64,000 bases of DNA from Acanthaster planci (GCF_001949145.1 NW_019091360.1:2459916-2523915); one strand, 5' to 3'; positions 12,301-22,065 are shown, counted from the first letter of the stretch. Numbers and translations are program-made. The notes: generated by a model from the sequence alone, not told the origin.

Positions 12301-15300
12301 TTCAAACAAACTGGACTTCCCAGCACCTCCACCCAACCTGCAAAATTGGCAGAAAGTCAATCCCCAGGGAAGCCAATCACAATTGTGCCATCCACAGTAC
12401 CCTCATCAGCAGGACAGTCTGTCATTGCTCGCCCATTTCCTAAGTCTAAAGATCCCTATGATGATAAGCACACACTGGATAAATTTGTGGATGAGGTTGA
12501 GAGATTTGAGAAGTATGTAGATGGGCTTGGGAAACAGATGCTAAGTGGGCCAATAGTACTTGATGGACTGTGGAAGGTAAGTGCCCATGTAAATATTAAT
12601 TTTGGCATAGATGTGATTTTTGCCATATGTCAAAACAGAAAAAATCACATTAATATCATTAATTAAAGCAACCTGGAAATTATGAAGCCATGTTCTTTCC
12701 TGGACTTTATAATTAATATGTAAGCACCCAGTCAGTTTCCCTGCATGGTTTGTGTGATAGTTTGCGTTAAAAAAAAGCCGTATCCTATTAAGTGATCCTC
12801 ATTCCCCACTTCACGGGTTGTACATGTATCGTGTATTTGGGGCGTGATCTGTGGCTACATGTACGGTGTTTCCTGGTTTTATGGCATCTGACCAGCTCTC
12901 CACGAACAATGAAACTTTAAAACTATTAATGTTAGTTGTGCTTGCCAATTAACAGACAAGGTGGTTATGATGATTGAGAAGGAGGCCTCATATATTATAA
13001 TTGACTGTCCTTTTTTACTTAAGGAACTGAGTGAAGCACAGGATCGTGACACCAGGCATTGTTCCATTGCTGTTGCCCGTTGCTACTCTATCAAGAACAG
13101 ACATCCGGATGTAATGCCATGTAAGATGTAACACCTTTCAAATTGTTATTATTAGATTCAGTACTTTATGATAATTGTAACACTGGGGAATGAATGTTTG
13201 CCAGTATGATTTGTGGATAAGTTGGTCACTAACGCTGCTGAAAGTCTTCTACTTCCCGTTTATACTTCAAATTTTATGCAAGGAATTGTGCTTTGCACAA
13301 TGAAAGTTAAGACCCCCAAAAATACTCTGCTTTCCAATTACCTGACCGACCCTAATTTTTCAGTGCGACCCTAAAATTTGTTTTGGCAAGTTAGAAAATG
13401 AATAAAAAATGAAATAATATTATATATATTATATTCGAATTGACTCGGCCCTATGAAAATGAATATTGCAAAAAGATGTCTGCAAGTTAATTCACAGAAC
13501 TTAGTCAGTTGTCTGTGTGTGTAGTTTCTGTGTTCATAAGTTAAATTTGAGGTTGCTTGTACTTGAAGTGAACGTGCTTCCGCAAAGTTTCCTGCCATGG
13601 CACAATGTTTATTGCCACCTGTCTGGATGCATCATGGATGCTTACCACACGATACACTGACATTGTTGGCCAGTTTGCCGTCGTGATTACCTAACTAGTA
13701 TTGTGCATAGTGGTGTATTATTGTCCATAATTCTTAACAAATGTCAACTGCAGAAATTTTTACATAGATTAAGGCACTTTTTGAGGCAATTTTTGGTAGC
13801 TTTCGTTCCCAGTCTTACCATTCGATTTAGCACAAAACAATTGACCCCCCCAAAAAATAATTCCCACCTAACGCCCCTTTTTGAGATGCATGTAATCGGA
13901 AGCATAACTACTTTGGGGGGGCCTAAACTGTAATGAAAAGGCTTAAGAAAATGGGAAGTTCTTCTTGCTCACCTGTATGTCATTGATTTGTTTTACTTGT
14001 CTCTGGAAAGGATAGAAAACATGTATTTTTCCCTTTTTATATAATGTGTAGATGATCATAATCGTGTCAAGCTTCAAACTGGCAAGGATGATTACATCAA
14101 TGCCAGTTTCATCAATGATTTATCCCCGGCCTCCCCTCGCTTCATTGCCACCCAAGCTCCTGTAACCTCTGCCTTCAGTGATTTCTGGTTGATGGTCTAT
14201 GAGCAGCAGGTTTCCTTGATAGCCATGCTAGTTTCCCAGGCGCCCACAGCCAAGGTAGGTGTACTGTGCTCCTTATGTGACACATGTCACCTGAACACCC
14301 ACACGGGCCAGCACGCTCCTGACAGGACATGTAGGGGGCACTTTATGTCCTAATTGCAAAAAGGACATTGGGCCATTTCCTGATGACAGTTTCATCTTTG
14401 CATTCAGCTTGTGGAGTGCTCTATAATCAGTCTGGAGGTCAAATATTATTGTGACATTTCTGCATTAGAAAATGAACTTGTATAGAGCTAAAGTCTCTCT
14501 ACTCGGAACTAAATTTTATGTAACCAAAGCCTGAAGCTGAATAGTTGAAGCAATGATTTGTAAACCCTCTGTTGTGTTTTCAGTTAATACATGCACACAT
14601 TGGTGAATCTGACTAGCACCTACCCGCAGGCAAATGGGAGGAATCACCAACACATGGCTGGATAGCTCAGGTGGTAGAGAACCGACATGGTGTCCTGGAG
14701 GTAGCAGGTTCAATTCCCACTATAGGCAATTTCTTTGTTCATTATTAAACTTTAATTCTTGTTTTTCTGACCAGAGCAAAGCAGATTTTGACCAGTACTG
14801 GCCCGAGGAGCGAGGCCAGGTCAAGACCTACGGGTCCATCCTTATCAGCCTTCAGAGCAAGAGATCCACTGACCACCAGATAGACAGGACATTCCATCTG
14901 ATTCACAAGGACACCAAACAAGAGAGGACTGTCTTTCAGCTTCAGTTTACTGCCTGGCCAGAATTGTAAGTTGTAAATTTGTTGAACAAAAAAGTAGTTT
15001 GTTGCTTGTCTTGGTGTTAGATTTGTCCACCAAGAGTTGGGATCCTCCAACGCAAATAGTGTCTTCTCAATGTATGTCATCTGCCTCATCTTTCTTAAAA
15101 CTTTTTATTGATGGAATGTTTGAGAATTTGGTTAAAGATGTTTTCAGCTGTTCTCCTGAGCCTCTCCCAATAGGCAACCTTTATTTTCATTTAGTGGTTT
15201 TTACGAGCCAAATACAAATAATTTGCAACTGAGTAATTGACACATCCATTGATTAATGGAGTAACTGAACAATACTTGCAGCCCTAAATCTCCTTTTCTT

Positions 15301-18300
15301 TGTTGTTCACAGTGTCAAGCTGCCTGTAGCAAAAGTCTGATGTGGTTTATTTTATAAAGTACCTGTCCAATTTTTCTTGTGTCGCTGTCACATCCAACGT
15401 ATGATTTTTTAAGTTCATTATACACTCTTGCATTCCAAGAGCAATGAATTAATGCAAATTATCTGCCAAGCAAATAGAAATAGTTTGAAATCAATTTCAG
15501 TGATATTTTCGTATCAGATTACAGAGGTCAGGTGTAACAGGGACGCTAGATATAACACTTTTGGACCCTGAATTTATAGAATGACCCATTAGTGCTCCTA
15601 ATGTTGTGCCATTATGACCACATTCATTGATCAGTACACCTGTTCCATACATAACCATGCAGATAAACCGTGATGTATTTGATGTAGTCTGGCATTGTTG
15701 GTTTCACAACTTGACCCTGTGTCTGTTATTTTTCTCTGTAGTGGAGTTCCGAACCGACCTGCAGACCTGCTTCAGTACATCAGTGAAGTCAATAGTTACT
15801 ACATGCAGCAGAGAAGTCTTAGCACTCCTATTGTAGTGCACTGCAAGTAAGTTACTGGACAACTGTACCTGGATCTTAGTCATTACCATTGACCAAAAAG
15901 TTTTGATATAATTGTATTACATAAGATATACAAAGTGTGAATGTAGGTCAGTTGAAAGACATTAGATTTAAAGAGGATATGAATAGATTCAAGGTGTCAG
16001 TTACTTGGAAATCCATACCACGAGTCAGTGTCTTTCATACCTGTTTTGAAAAGTGCTCACATAAGACACTGATTGATAGTTGGAAATTGGACACATTGAC
16101 TTTATCACCTCACATTGATGAAGAGAGTGTAGTGTTATCAAGTGATAAAGAAATACAGAAAATGGTTGGGGAAAACCCAAACACAGTACATTAGCTTTTG
16201 GAAGACCAGTCAATCAGTGGTTCACATCACAAGGCTAGATTAGTCTTATGCAGTGGCTTCGTATTTTGTTTCCATAATCTTGTATCTGGTAGTTCTGGAG
16301 TTGGACGGACGGGGACATTCTGTCTGATCTATTCGGCAGTTCGGGAAATGATGTGCGGGGGCGGTATCATTGACATTCCCAGGAAGGTGAAGACACTGAG
16401 ACAACAGAGGAGAGGCATGGTGGCTGAGAAGGTAAAGACTCTACAGTGTCAAGTGGGCAGCAATATTCCTATTTTGTCGTGTCAATTTTAAATAGTTTGA
16501 AGTCTCATTCCCTTGAGCAGTGCACATTGTTACTCAGTCATTGCTACAGATTTCTTTGACTTTGGTCGTTGTGCATAAATGCATGCTCAGTGGAACATAG
16601 TGAAGCACAGTTAGGCTCCACTTAGTATGCACACTCATTCCATTTCTTTCATTTAATGATAATGCAAGTTTTGTGCTCATTCAGTTGAAAATGAGTCGTT
16701 CTTGTTGGACTTAAAACGTAACTGTAAATTGACATGTATGCCTGCTCTTGCTGTGTTATTCGCTGGCTCTTGTGAGTTGTAAGCAATGCAATCTGCAGCT
16801 TATGCAAGGAATCAACAAAAGAACTCTTTTGCTACATTCAAGCATGTTACAGCTTGAGTATAAGCTAGGGGATAGAGAACGGTCATGCTTGGTCAGACTC
16901 AGGGGAGTGTAGTCTCACATGAGTTTACAATAAGGCAGATCAGACTGCAATGTGCGCGAAACATTTCTGTCCACCCATGAATATTGAGAGAAACACATTG
17001 AAAGCAGCCTTTGTTATTTACTTTGAGAGCTTGTAGCGTGTGAATTGGTTTATATTCCACAGCCAAGCCTCATGGGCATCATACCAATTCAAGGCATGGA
17101 ATTAAAACCTTTGGTTTAGTCAGAAACATTGTAGTTAGAGAAGAACTAGCTAGCTAGGGAAGGGTAGCTAAAAGTACATGGCCAAACTAGATCGATATGA
17201 ACATCGTTAGGAAAAAAGTCCACATGCATGCTACCCCTGAAGTAGACCATGAGACACTGATTTTGGTACTTTTTTGTTGTGTACTCAGGAACAACTGAAG
17301 TTCACCTACACAGCAGTCTTGTGTTTTGCACAGCAGATCCTCTCAAAGCGTGAGTAAGCTGACGTAGTCAGACAAGATCAGTGATGTTTTGTCTCCATTG
17401 TGGCAGGGACTAAGCTTTAAAGATGTTTTACGTTTATAAATTAGTGATTTACACTAATCTTCCTGTTTGTTTCAGTGTTACATATTTGTGACCTGTCACG
17501 ACAAAATAAGAGTAAAGTGGCATCCCGTTCTTTTCTATTTTTAGGGTTAAAAGTCATATTGACGGTCAATTTTTTGATTTTGTAATATTGGAAAGAGTAA
17601 CTTGTCCGCTATTTAATTCTAAATACAGAGATGCCAACATTAACCACTTGCTGCCAGGGAGCCCAGTTTTGGGCAAGTATTCTTTATATGCATAGCCGGG
17701 GTTCCCAAAATCTGACAAAGGGAATTGGGCCTTTAACAAAAGACCGTACTGGGAACAAAAGACCAGGCTGCTGGGAATTACCAACGTTTTTTCACTGTCA
17801 ATAATGGAGATAATCCACTATTTTTTTGAAATAGTATACCACTGTTCGGAGCATTCAGTGCGAATGGATTACCACAGGGGACAAAAGTGCTCCAACACCC
17901 CAGCGATGAGCCACATAGTATCGCTGCACGCTAATTTGGCCCCTATTGAAAAGACATCAGCAGCGCACTGTGCCAGTTTCATGAACAAACGAAAATTATG
18001 TAACACTGCACAATCTGGGCTCTTTTTACAAGACAGCAGGCCTGGCTGAAATACTCCAGCGTCAATAGATGTTGTCTGTCAGATTAGATCAGAAACCAGA
18101 CAGTCCTTCATGTGATGTCCAGTAAATGAAGATTTTAATTTAATTTTGAAAACGGAAACAAATGAAAAATTTGGCGAAATGTGGTTAACAATTTAGGCGT
18201 AATTTAAAAAAAATTTTTCTCCAATTACGAATTTATATATATATCATATTTTATGATTTTTCAAATCAAGTGAATTTTGTGAAGAAAGTATGAAAACACA

Positions 18301-21155
18301 CGCCTTGACTCCTTTTACTTCATATAACATGTACTGTAAATGCATTGTTTGGTATTAGTCTATAGGTTGGCAAGTGTAGCGCCCAAAACGGCACAAGTAA
18401 TCTTGTCAATCTATCTGTAGCAGTGTCGGAAATGGGTTTGAAGAGCTACGGCTACTATTATTGCATATTTCCAATGCAGCAAAGACCAAGATAGCTCTTG
18501 CTCTATGTAACGGATTCGGATACAACGCTAGATTGTTCGCAATCTAGCACCTAAAATAGTCGATAGTAGTAGCTAGATCGGAAACCAGCCAACTGTGCAG
18601 TCAACTCGGCTCACTCTGGCGCGTGATATGGATACTAATGGTTTCAACATTTACTGTACACTGTACGCCTGTTTACAATACAGTTATTCGACGTTTATGC
18701 ACCAGAAAACATTAAAGTTTCCTAAAAATAATGGAGTAATTCCACCAGAAATTTGAGGAGTACACCAAAAAGTGGAACTTCGTTGTAAAATCAGGTTGCA
18801 GTGAAAAATTTGCATTCATTCTGCAACCTGTGTCGGTGCAACATTAACATTGTCCACGGCGGAGCCTACATGTACGTAGGCTATGACATCGACAAGCACA
18901 GTAAAACGAAAAAACATGTTGGATTTTCATCATTAACAGGTATGTGTACACACACACATACATGTACATGTGTACATAGGCTAAGAAATATTTTGCCTGA
19001 GGCATGTGGCTTGTTTCAAATTACTCTTTTTTGAGTTGCAATGTTGGCATCTCTGTAAATATTTTGCAGGATCATATATTTAAAAGTGTCATTTTCTCAG
19101 CAATTTTGACGATAACATTTATGCCTGGTCAGAAATGTTGAAACAGTGTCGGGAACAAAGATGCAAAACTGCCAGAATAATGTCAATTGGCATCTTATAC
19201 TCTTATACCCTGAGTATTCCATGTACATACCACTGGAAAGCTCTTTTCTGCTGAATTAAAAAATACCAATATCTTAATTTTTGAAACTTCCGACTTTTAG
19301 CTTATTTTGTGGTGGTAGGTCACATTTTTACCTTTTCTCTTGAGAGCATATCTTGTTGTCTCATCCAAAATGTACATTATTAGTGACTAGTCACGTATTT
19401 ACCCATTATCAGCAGGAACCGACTCTAAATCACTTGTGTTTTTCCCCAACATGTGCCTAGTTGAGCAATGATTCTGTTTCACGTAAGTTGTGCTGTTTTG
19501 GATTTATTTGTTGCCCCTTAATTCTGTACTTTCATTGCAGTGTGTAAAAGTCATTTACCTTTCAGCTTGCATGTATGCTGAATCATTTGTGATAAAATTA
19601 TCTCTATACCGCTCCTTTTTTGCCCTGAAAAGCAGAGGAAAACGATCTGGAGATTGTTAAGAGTTTGTACCTTGGCACACAGAATTGTTTTGTCACATCA
19701 ACTGCATACACATCCTTCCATAGGCGCTTACAGTTCTTCAATTATAAACAATCAAAAGATCAAACAAGAATAGAAAACACAATACATTGGTCTTAAAAGG
19801 TGGACTGATGTAACCGAGTTGTTTTACAAATATTCAATAAATAATACAAGATGTGGGGAGTGTCCAAGACTTAATTAAAGGAAAAAGATATTAAAAAATG
19901 ACACTTCTGGCAACTACTGAGGATGTTTCAGGGGCATTCAAAACCCAATTTTCAGCTAATACTGTGACTTGTCTGATCATTACACAATCTCTTATACACC
20001 AGGTTCTCCCAAAGACGTCCAGAGCATTTTGACTACAGCACACAAAAAAAGAGAAAATCTAATGCACACACACTGTCACTTCTGTCTTATATTCCATCTG
20101 TCATCAATTTCACAACACATTTTGAACATCTTTAGATATATCAGTATGATGTTGGTGCAGATTGTCGCAATCATAACCAGTACTCTTGTTAAATTAGAGT
20201 CTTGTCCAAACAAGTCTGCCTTGGGTTTTTCAGTGCATTGTTCCTGTTTTATTGTGAACAGTTTAGCGTATGGCCTTCGTGAACATTTCTGAAATCTTTT
20301 CTTTAGTGGTCTGTTCCCCTTTTCCCCTGGAAATGGTTCATTATTACATGGTACAGTTTGTCAGAGAGGCCAAGCATTTCTGTTTTATTTTGAAAGTGAC
20401 AGGATAGCAGTATTTTTCCATTCTTATTGTTCACAGGTGGCCTATCTGTTAAGTCGTCAGTGTCATCTCCGCAGGTTGACCTGAAAAACCTTCAGCGAAT
20501 CACCTCCTTTGATGTGATCATGGGCGCCGATTCAGTCACAAGTCTCCACTCAAGGATTTCCAAAATGTCTGTCCGGACCAGCACCTCAGACCCCATGCCT
20601 GCACCAGACACTACAGGCCCTGTGTTGCAGGACAGCCTGACCGATCAAAGCTCTCTTTTGCCTGTGAGTGATAATGAACCCACCAATCAAGGTCCAGTAT
20701 TGCCACCTGAAATTGAACCTGAGACTCCAGCCGAAGTGGTGCCTTGTGATGAGGCAGCGGACGAAGCAGGTCAAGCGGACTCCCCTGCCAAGTCACGCAG
20801 CCCCTCCAACCCCTCCTCTGCTGTTCAGGCAACTCCTTCCTTGGTGGAGTTTACGGAATCAAACCTGACTGACTTCAGTCTAAATCCGCCCCAGTTCATC
20901 CCGGATGTAGTGGAGTCCAGCCAGCAAGAAGGTGGAGCCCCAGCCCAGGGCTCAAAGAGTCCCGGGGATGGGTCCTTGCCTTCCATCCTAGCTGACCTCA
21001 CACCACAAAACTTTTCCATCAAAGGCAACTCCAAGCAGAGGATTTCCAAGGCAGACTTCACTGGACAGAAGAGCATGTTAGGAGCCAACCAATCAGAAGA
21101 TGACCCTCTCGGCTCACTGGATCCGCTGTGGACAATGAAAAGCAAAGAAAAATAA
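106..21155 (+). CDS. PTPN23: HD-PTP / tyrosine-protein phosphatase non-receptor type 23, 5'-truncated by window edge (18 exons)
   Basis: Exons: 106-321, 696-800, 1996-2134, 3338-3518, 4257-4402, 4847-4938, 6346-6547, 6998-7158, 7987-8138, 8923-9119, 9485-12576, 13024-13120, 14052-14254, 14775-14965, 15742-15846, 16293-16431, 17289-17349, 20437-21155. Every junction is GT/AG, phases agree throughout, and the sum is 6198 nt (2065 residues plus stop). Order: BRO1 C-terminal part (about 1-230), helical V domain (to about 530), Pro/Gln-rich region (to about 1560), PTP domain (about 1560-1826), Ser/Pro-rich tail. This matches the HD-PTP family, an ALIX-like ESCRT adaptor that sorts ubiquitinated receptors at endosomes. 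The human protein is about 1636 residues; this one is longer because of the Pro/Gln-rich exon. The first roughly 170 residues lie upstream of the window. PTP catalytic residues are altered, so activity is doubtful. Confidence 0.95.
696..800 (+). CDS. PTPN23: PTPN23 exon, BRO1 domain
   Basis: 35 codons, phase 0 at both ends; includes KHGERVSWLQQALDRHNEAI, equivalent to the GERVAYFQSALDKLNEAI helix of human HD-PTP. Acceptor TGTTGTAG, donor AAG|GTAATT. Confidence 0.9.
910..1135 (+). repeat. Dispersed repeat, copy 1
   Basis: Begins TAAGCACTGTTTTATGGTGG and resembles 4598-4805 over its whole length (shared blocks GCTAACGGTTG, CATGCCTTTG, CCTCTGTTA, GTGTGCT-AGCAGC). Both copies are direct and lie in PTPN23 introns. 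No coding content was seen. Confidence 0.75.
1996..2134 (+). CDS. PTPN23: PTPN23 exon, BRO1 domain
   Basis: Begins GADNAILQALNFT and contains the BRO1 signature KKDNDFVYHDAMP, the most conserved stretch of the domain. Ends in phase 1 at AAAG|GTGTGG. Confidence 0.92.
2377..2944 (+). mobile_element. piggyBac-like non-autonomous element, copy 1
   Basis: Bounded by TTAA at 2377-2380 and 2941-2944, with imperfect terminal inverted repeats starting CCACT-CTGCCGGGTG at the left and the reverse complement CCACTTGCTGCCGGGTGG at the right. TTAA target duplication is typical of the piggyBac superfamily. Related copy at 17640-18188. The open frame inside is shared by both copies but has no recognisable transposase. 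Confidence 0.7.
3338..3518 (+). CDS. PTPN23: PTPN23 exon, BRO1 domain
   Basis: Encodes GPDIFKKLVPIEAHEAASMY and SEEKAKLLRR, the conserved BRO1 C-terminal block. Phase 1 in, phase 2 out at GA|GTAAGT. Confidence 0.92.
4257..4402 (+). CDS. PTPN23: PTPN23 exon, BRO1 to V-domain transition
   Basis: Encodes FMASLQLDQLKLD and CAALSVKNDPIRQLVNCMQ, where BRO1 gives way to the V-shaped helical domain. Follows a CTTCTTGCAG acceptor. Confidence 0.9.
4598..4805 (+). repeat. Dispersed repeat, copy 2
   Basis: Direct copy of the unit at 910-1135, beginning TAAGCACTGTTTCGTGGCGG. Diverged by many substitutions and small indels. Confidence 0.75.
4847..4938 (+). CDS. PTPN23: PTPN23 exon, V domain
   Basis: Short exon encoding ELSGIALDVDADVKDLQEIL and an acidic helix (DEEDKQEAEFQ), matching the LSGVFTDVEASLKDIRDLL segment of the human protein. 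The following intron carries a Penelope-like insertion. Confidence 0.88.
5035..6180 (+). mobile_element. Penelope-like retroelement fragment with GIY-YIG endonuclease
   Basis: In a PTPN23 intron. The frame at 5178-5408 encodes a Penelope RT piece (IGTFDVSSLYTYIPHEEGI); the frame at 5435-5674 encodes a GIY-YIG endonuclease core (VIYLISC-VC-VQYVGETKNTL) with an upstream Cys-rich segment. RT and nuclease are joined by an internal deletion and the reading frame is broken, with a stop where an Arg-rich GIY-YIG helix should continue. The tail at 6149-6171 (CTTTGAGAAAGATTC) resembles the ribozyme-bearing ends known for this order. Dead copy. Confidence 0.8.
6346..6547 (+). CDS. PTPN23: PTPN23 exon, V domain
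   Basis: 67 codons of amphipathic helix (DDIKQEFSKYKEGN, DLHNAMEKHIQNIRKLASPL). The acceptor ATTCTTACAG selects the start; the upstream open frame is intronic. Confidence 0.9.
6998..7158 (+). CDS. PTPN23: PTPN23 exon, V domain coiled coil
   Basis: Encodes a charged heptad-rich helix (LSKKVEEMKNQRTSLETQLR) followed by NDDITNRIVIT, aligning with QKDDITASLVTT in human HD-PTP. Donor AAG|GTACAC; the open frame beyond 7158 is intron. Confidence 0.9.
7987..8138 (+). CDS. PTPN23: PTPN23 exon, V domain
   Basis: Encodes LFEEEMKKHD, IEQNLSAQENILKALTEAN and YADTRKNYADI; the EQNL-AQ-ALTEAN block is a hallmark of HD-PTP. Phase 2 out. Confidence 0.92.
8923..9119 (+). CDS. PTPN23: PTPN23 exon, end of V domain
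   Basis: Encodes LIGSYKVYDDLVAKSHKGIE and FYKKLQQELSKLL, closing the helical domain, then the basic linker RLKPKP that leads into the proline-rich region. Confidence 0.92.
9485..12576 (+). CDS. PTPN23: PTPN23 large Pro/Gln-rich exon with PSAP motif
   Basis: A single 3092-nt exon encoding about 1030 residues rich in Pro, Gln, Ser and His, with many QQ, PQ and SQP runs and no globular fold until its last 70 residues (from FPKSKDPYDDKHTLDKF), which lead into the phosphatase. Its first residues, ARPSAPKPVLP, align with RPTAPKPLLP at the start of the human proline-rich region and place a P(T/S)AP TSG101-binding motif at 9496-9507. The equivalent human region is about half as long. Smaller open frames on either strand here are composition shadows. 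Confidence 0.92.
13024..13120 (+). CDS. PTPN23: PTPN23 exon, PTP domain start (pTyr loop)
   Basis: Encodes the N-terminal PTP helix and the pTyr-recognition loop, here KNRHPDVMP. Classical PTPs and human HD-PTP have NRY, so the stacking Tyr is His (codon CAT, 13102-13104). Confidence 0.9.
13305..13931. mobile_element. Terminal-inverted-repeat element, possibly hAT-like
   Basis: Ends form an imperfect inverted repeat: left AGTTAAGACCCCC then CTTTCCAATTACCTG; right, reversed, CAGTTTAGGCCCCC then CTTCCGATTACATG. Flanked by AATGAA at 13299-13304 and 13932-13937, extendable to 7 of 8 matching bases, which would suit a hAT duplication. No transposase frame. Confidence 0.55.
14052..14254 (+). CDS. 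PTPN23: PTPN23 exon, PTP core
   Basis: Encodes YDHNRV, DDYINASFIN, ATQAP and DFWLMVYEQQVSLIAMLV, the standard conserved PTP motifs in order. Phase 2 completion from the preceding exon, phase 0 out. Confidence 0.95.
14654..14727 (+). repeat. tRNA-derived SINE head or tRNA pseudogene
   Basis: Contains an A box (TAGCTCAGGTGGTAGAG) and a degenerate B box (GGTTCAATTCC) at correct spacing, but anticodon and T stems do not pair cleanly. It sits in an intron 48 bases upstream of a PTP exon. More likely a SINE remnant than a working tRNA. Confidence 0.6.
14775..14965 (+). CDS. PTPN23: PTPN23 exon, PTP WPD-loop region (WPE)
   Basis: Encodes YWPEERGQVKTYG and ends in the WPD loop, written TAWPE: the general-acid Asp is Glu (GAA, 14961-14963), as in vertebrate HD-PTP. 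Confidence 0.95.
15742..15846 (+). CDS. PTPN23: PTPN23 exon, PTP region leading to catalytic Cys
   Basis: Encodes FGVPNRPADLLQYISEV and TPIVVHC. The nucleophile codon TGC is at 15842-15844. The next codon (Asn) is split over the intron. Confidence 0.95.
16293..16431 (+). CDS. PTPN23: PTPN23 exon, PTP signature (P-loop)
   Basis: Completes the P-loop as HCNSGVGRTG against the classical HCSAGxGRTG, then RQQRRGMVAEK. The usual Ala is Ser, the HD-PTP hallmark, and the Q-loop Gln is Ala (16423-16425). Confidence 0.95.
17289..17349 (+). CDS. PTPN23: PTPN23 exon, PTP final helix
   Basis: Encodes EQLKFTYTAVLCFAQQILSK, the last helix of the PTP fold. Followed by a 3.1-kb intron full of repeats. Confidence 0.9.
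17626..19055. mobile_element. TIR element carrying a nested insertion
   Basis: CAGAGATGCCAACATT at 17626-17641 is repeated inverted at 19040-19055, flanked on both sides by TA. A TA duplication would suit a Tc1/mariner-type element. A piggyBac-like element (17640-18188) is inserted immediately inside the left end. Confidence 0.6.
17640..18188 (+). mobile_element. piggyBac-like non-autonomous element, copy 2
   Basis: Starts TTAACCACTTGCTGCC and ends GTGGTTAA; resembles copy 1 (2377-2944) along its length, including ACAAAAGACCGT, GGCCCCTATT and CACAATCTGGGCTCTTTTT. The right end is more eroded than in copy 1. Confidence 0.7.
20437..21155 (+). CDS. PTPN23: PTPN23 terminal exon, disordered C-terminal tail and stop
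   Basis: About 239 residues, Ser/Pro/Asp/Glu-rich and PEST-like (SPAKSRSPSNPSS, LADLTPQNFSIKGN), ending KSKEK-TAA at 21153-21155. Phase 1 from the previous exon gives Arg at the junction. An AATAAA overlaps the stop codon, probably by chance; the true poly(A) site is probably further 3'. Confidence 0.88.
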
Positions 21156-21894
21156 TAAAATTCTTCTTCAGTGCATGGAAAAATTCTACTGAATCAATGC
21201 CATAGTGTGAGTCTTATATTGTATCAGTCTAAGTGAATTTATGTCCAGGTGAATTACATGAGCAGACCAGGTATCTTGCCCGAGCCTGTTCATGACCTTG
21301 GTATCTTCAGCTGTGGTCTTGACTTGGCCGTGAACAATGGTGGTCATAAAGTGATTTCCAGTCTTGCAACCTAGACTAGAGAATGACCATATAATTTATG
21401 AAGCTTTGAAACTGTGTTAAAGTGAAGATTTTGCTTGTTTTAAGAACTTTGCATTTGGTTGTATGTAGAGAACCAAAGCCTATGAATACTTGCTGAACCT
21501 GTAAAAATATTGTACACCGTCAAAGTTCAAACATGTTTGGTGCAAGGATATACTAGATTACTTGTACATACTATTGATTACCTGCTACACTGTGAGCTGA
21601 AAGCTCTGATTTAATTTATGAGAACCACTCAAAAGAATGCATTGCTGCTGAATTGATGTTAACGCATAAGTGTGGATATTTTGATGACTCAATACCAACA
21701 GGTGATGGTGTTTTGATGGCTTTCAGATAGATTTGGCCCAATTTACTGAGTGATTCCATTGACATCCAAGCAGTGAGTGCTGTCCTAAAGCTGTCAGATA
21801 CGTTCACCAGTGAGGGCATTTCTAATATTAACCTGTACCATCCTCAATTAATCAATGTGGAAAAAGTGTATAGGTATAGTGTAATTTGGCGGCC

Positions 21895-22065
21895 ACGATT
21901 AGAAGCCACGACTGTGGTGGCACAACATTTCAGGACAGGTGGTGCACATGCGCAATACATGCCTTTTCAACCAAAAGGGTGTCATGATTTGGCAAATGTA
22001 TGTGCTTGTCAAGTCCAAGAATGCACCTGTGTAATGTGGTGCCACCACAGTTATGTCTTCTCTTT
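21895..22065. repeat. Hairpin-type inverted repeat
   Basis: ACTGTGGTGGCAC near 21910 is matched exactly, inverted, by GTGCCACCACAGT near 22039, with weaker pairing continuing on both sides. Looks like a small foldback MITE. Confidence 0.5.

Larger units (their letters stand above)
17350..20436. other. Large PTPN23 intron
   Basis: 3.1 kb between the last PTP helix exon and the terminal exon. Holds the nested inverted-repeat elements at 17626-19055. From 19056 to 20436 it is AT-rich with scattered short frames and no feature I can support. Confidence 0.8.

Noticed and set aside
14654-14727. Functional tRNA gene
   Set aside because: The B box is degenerate and the anticodon and T stems do not pair; a SINE remnant or pseudogene is more likely.
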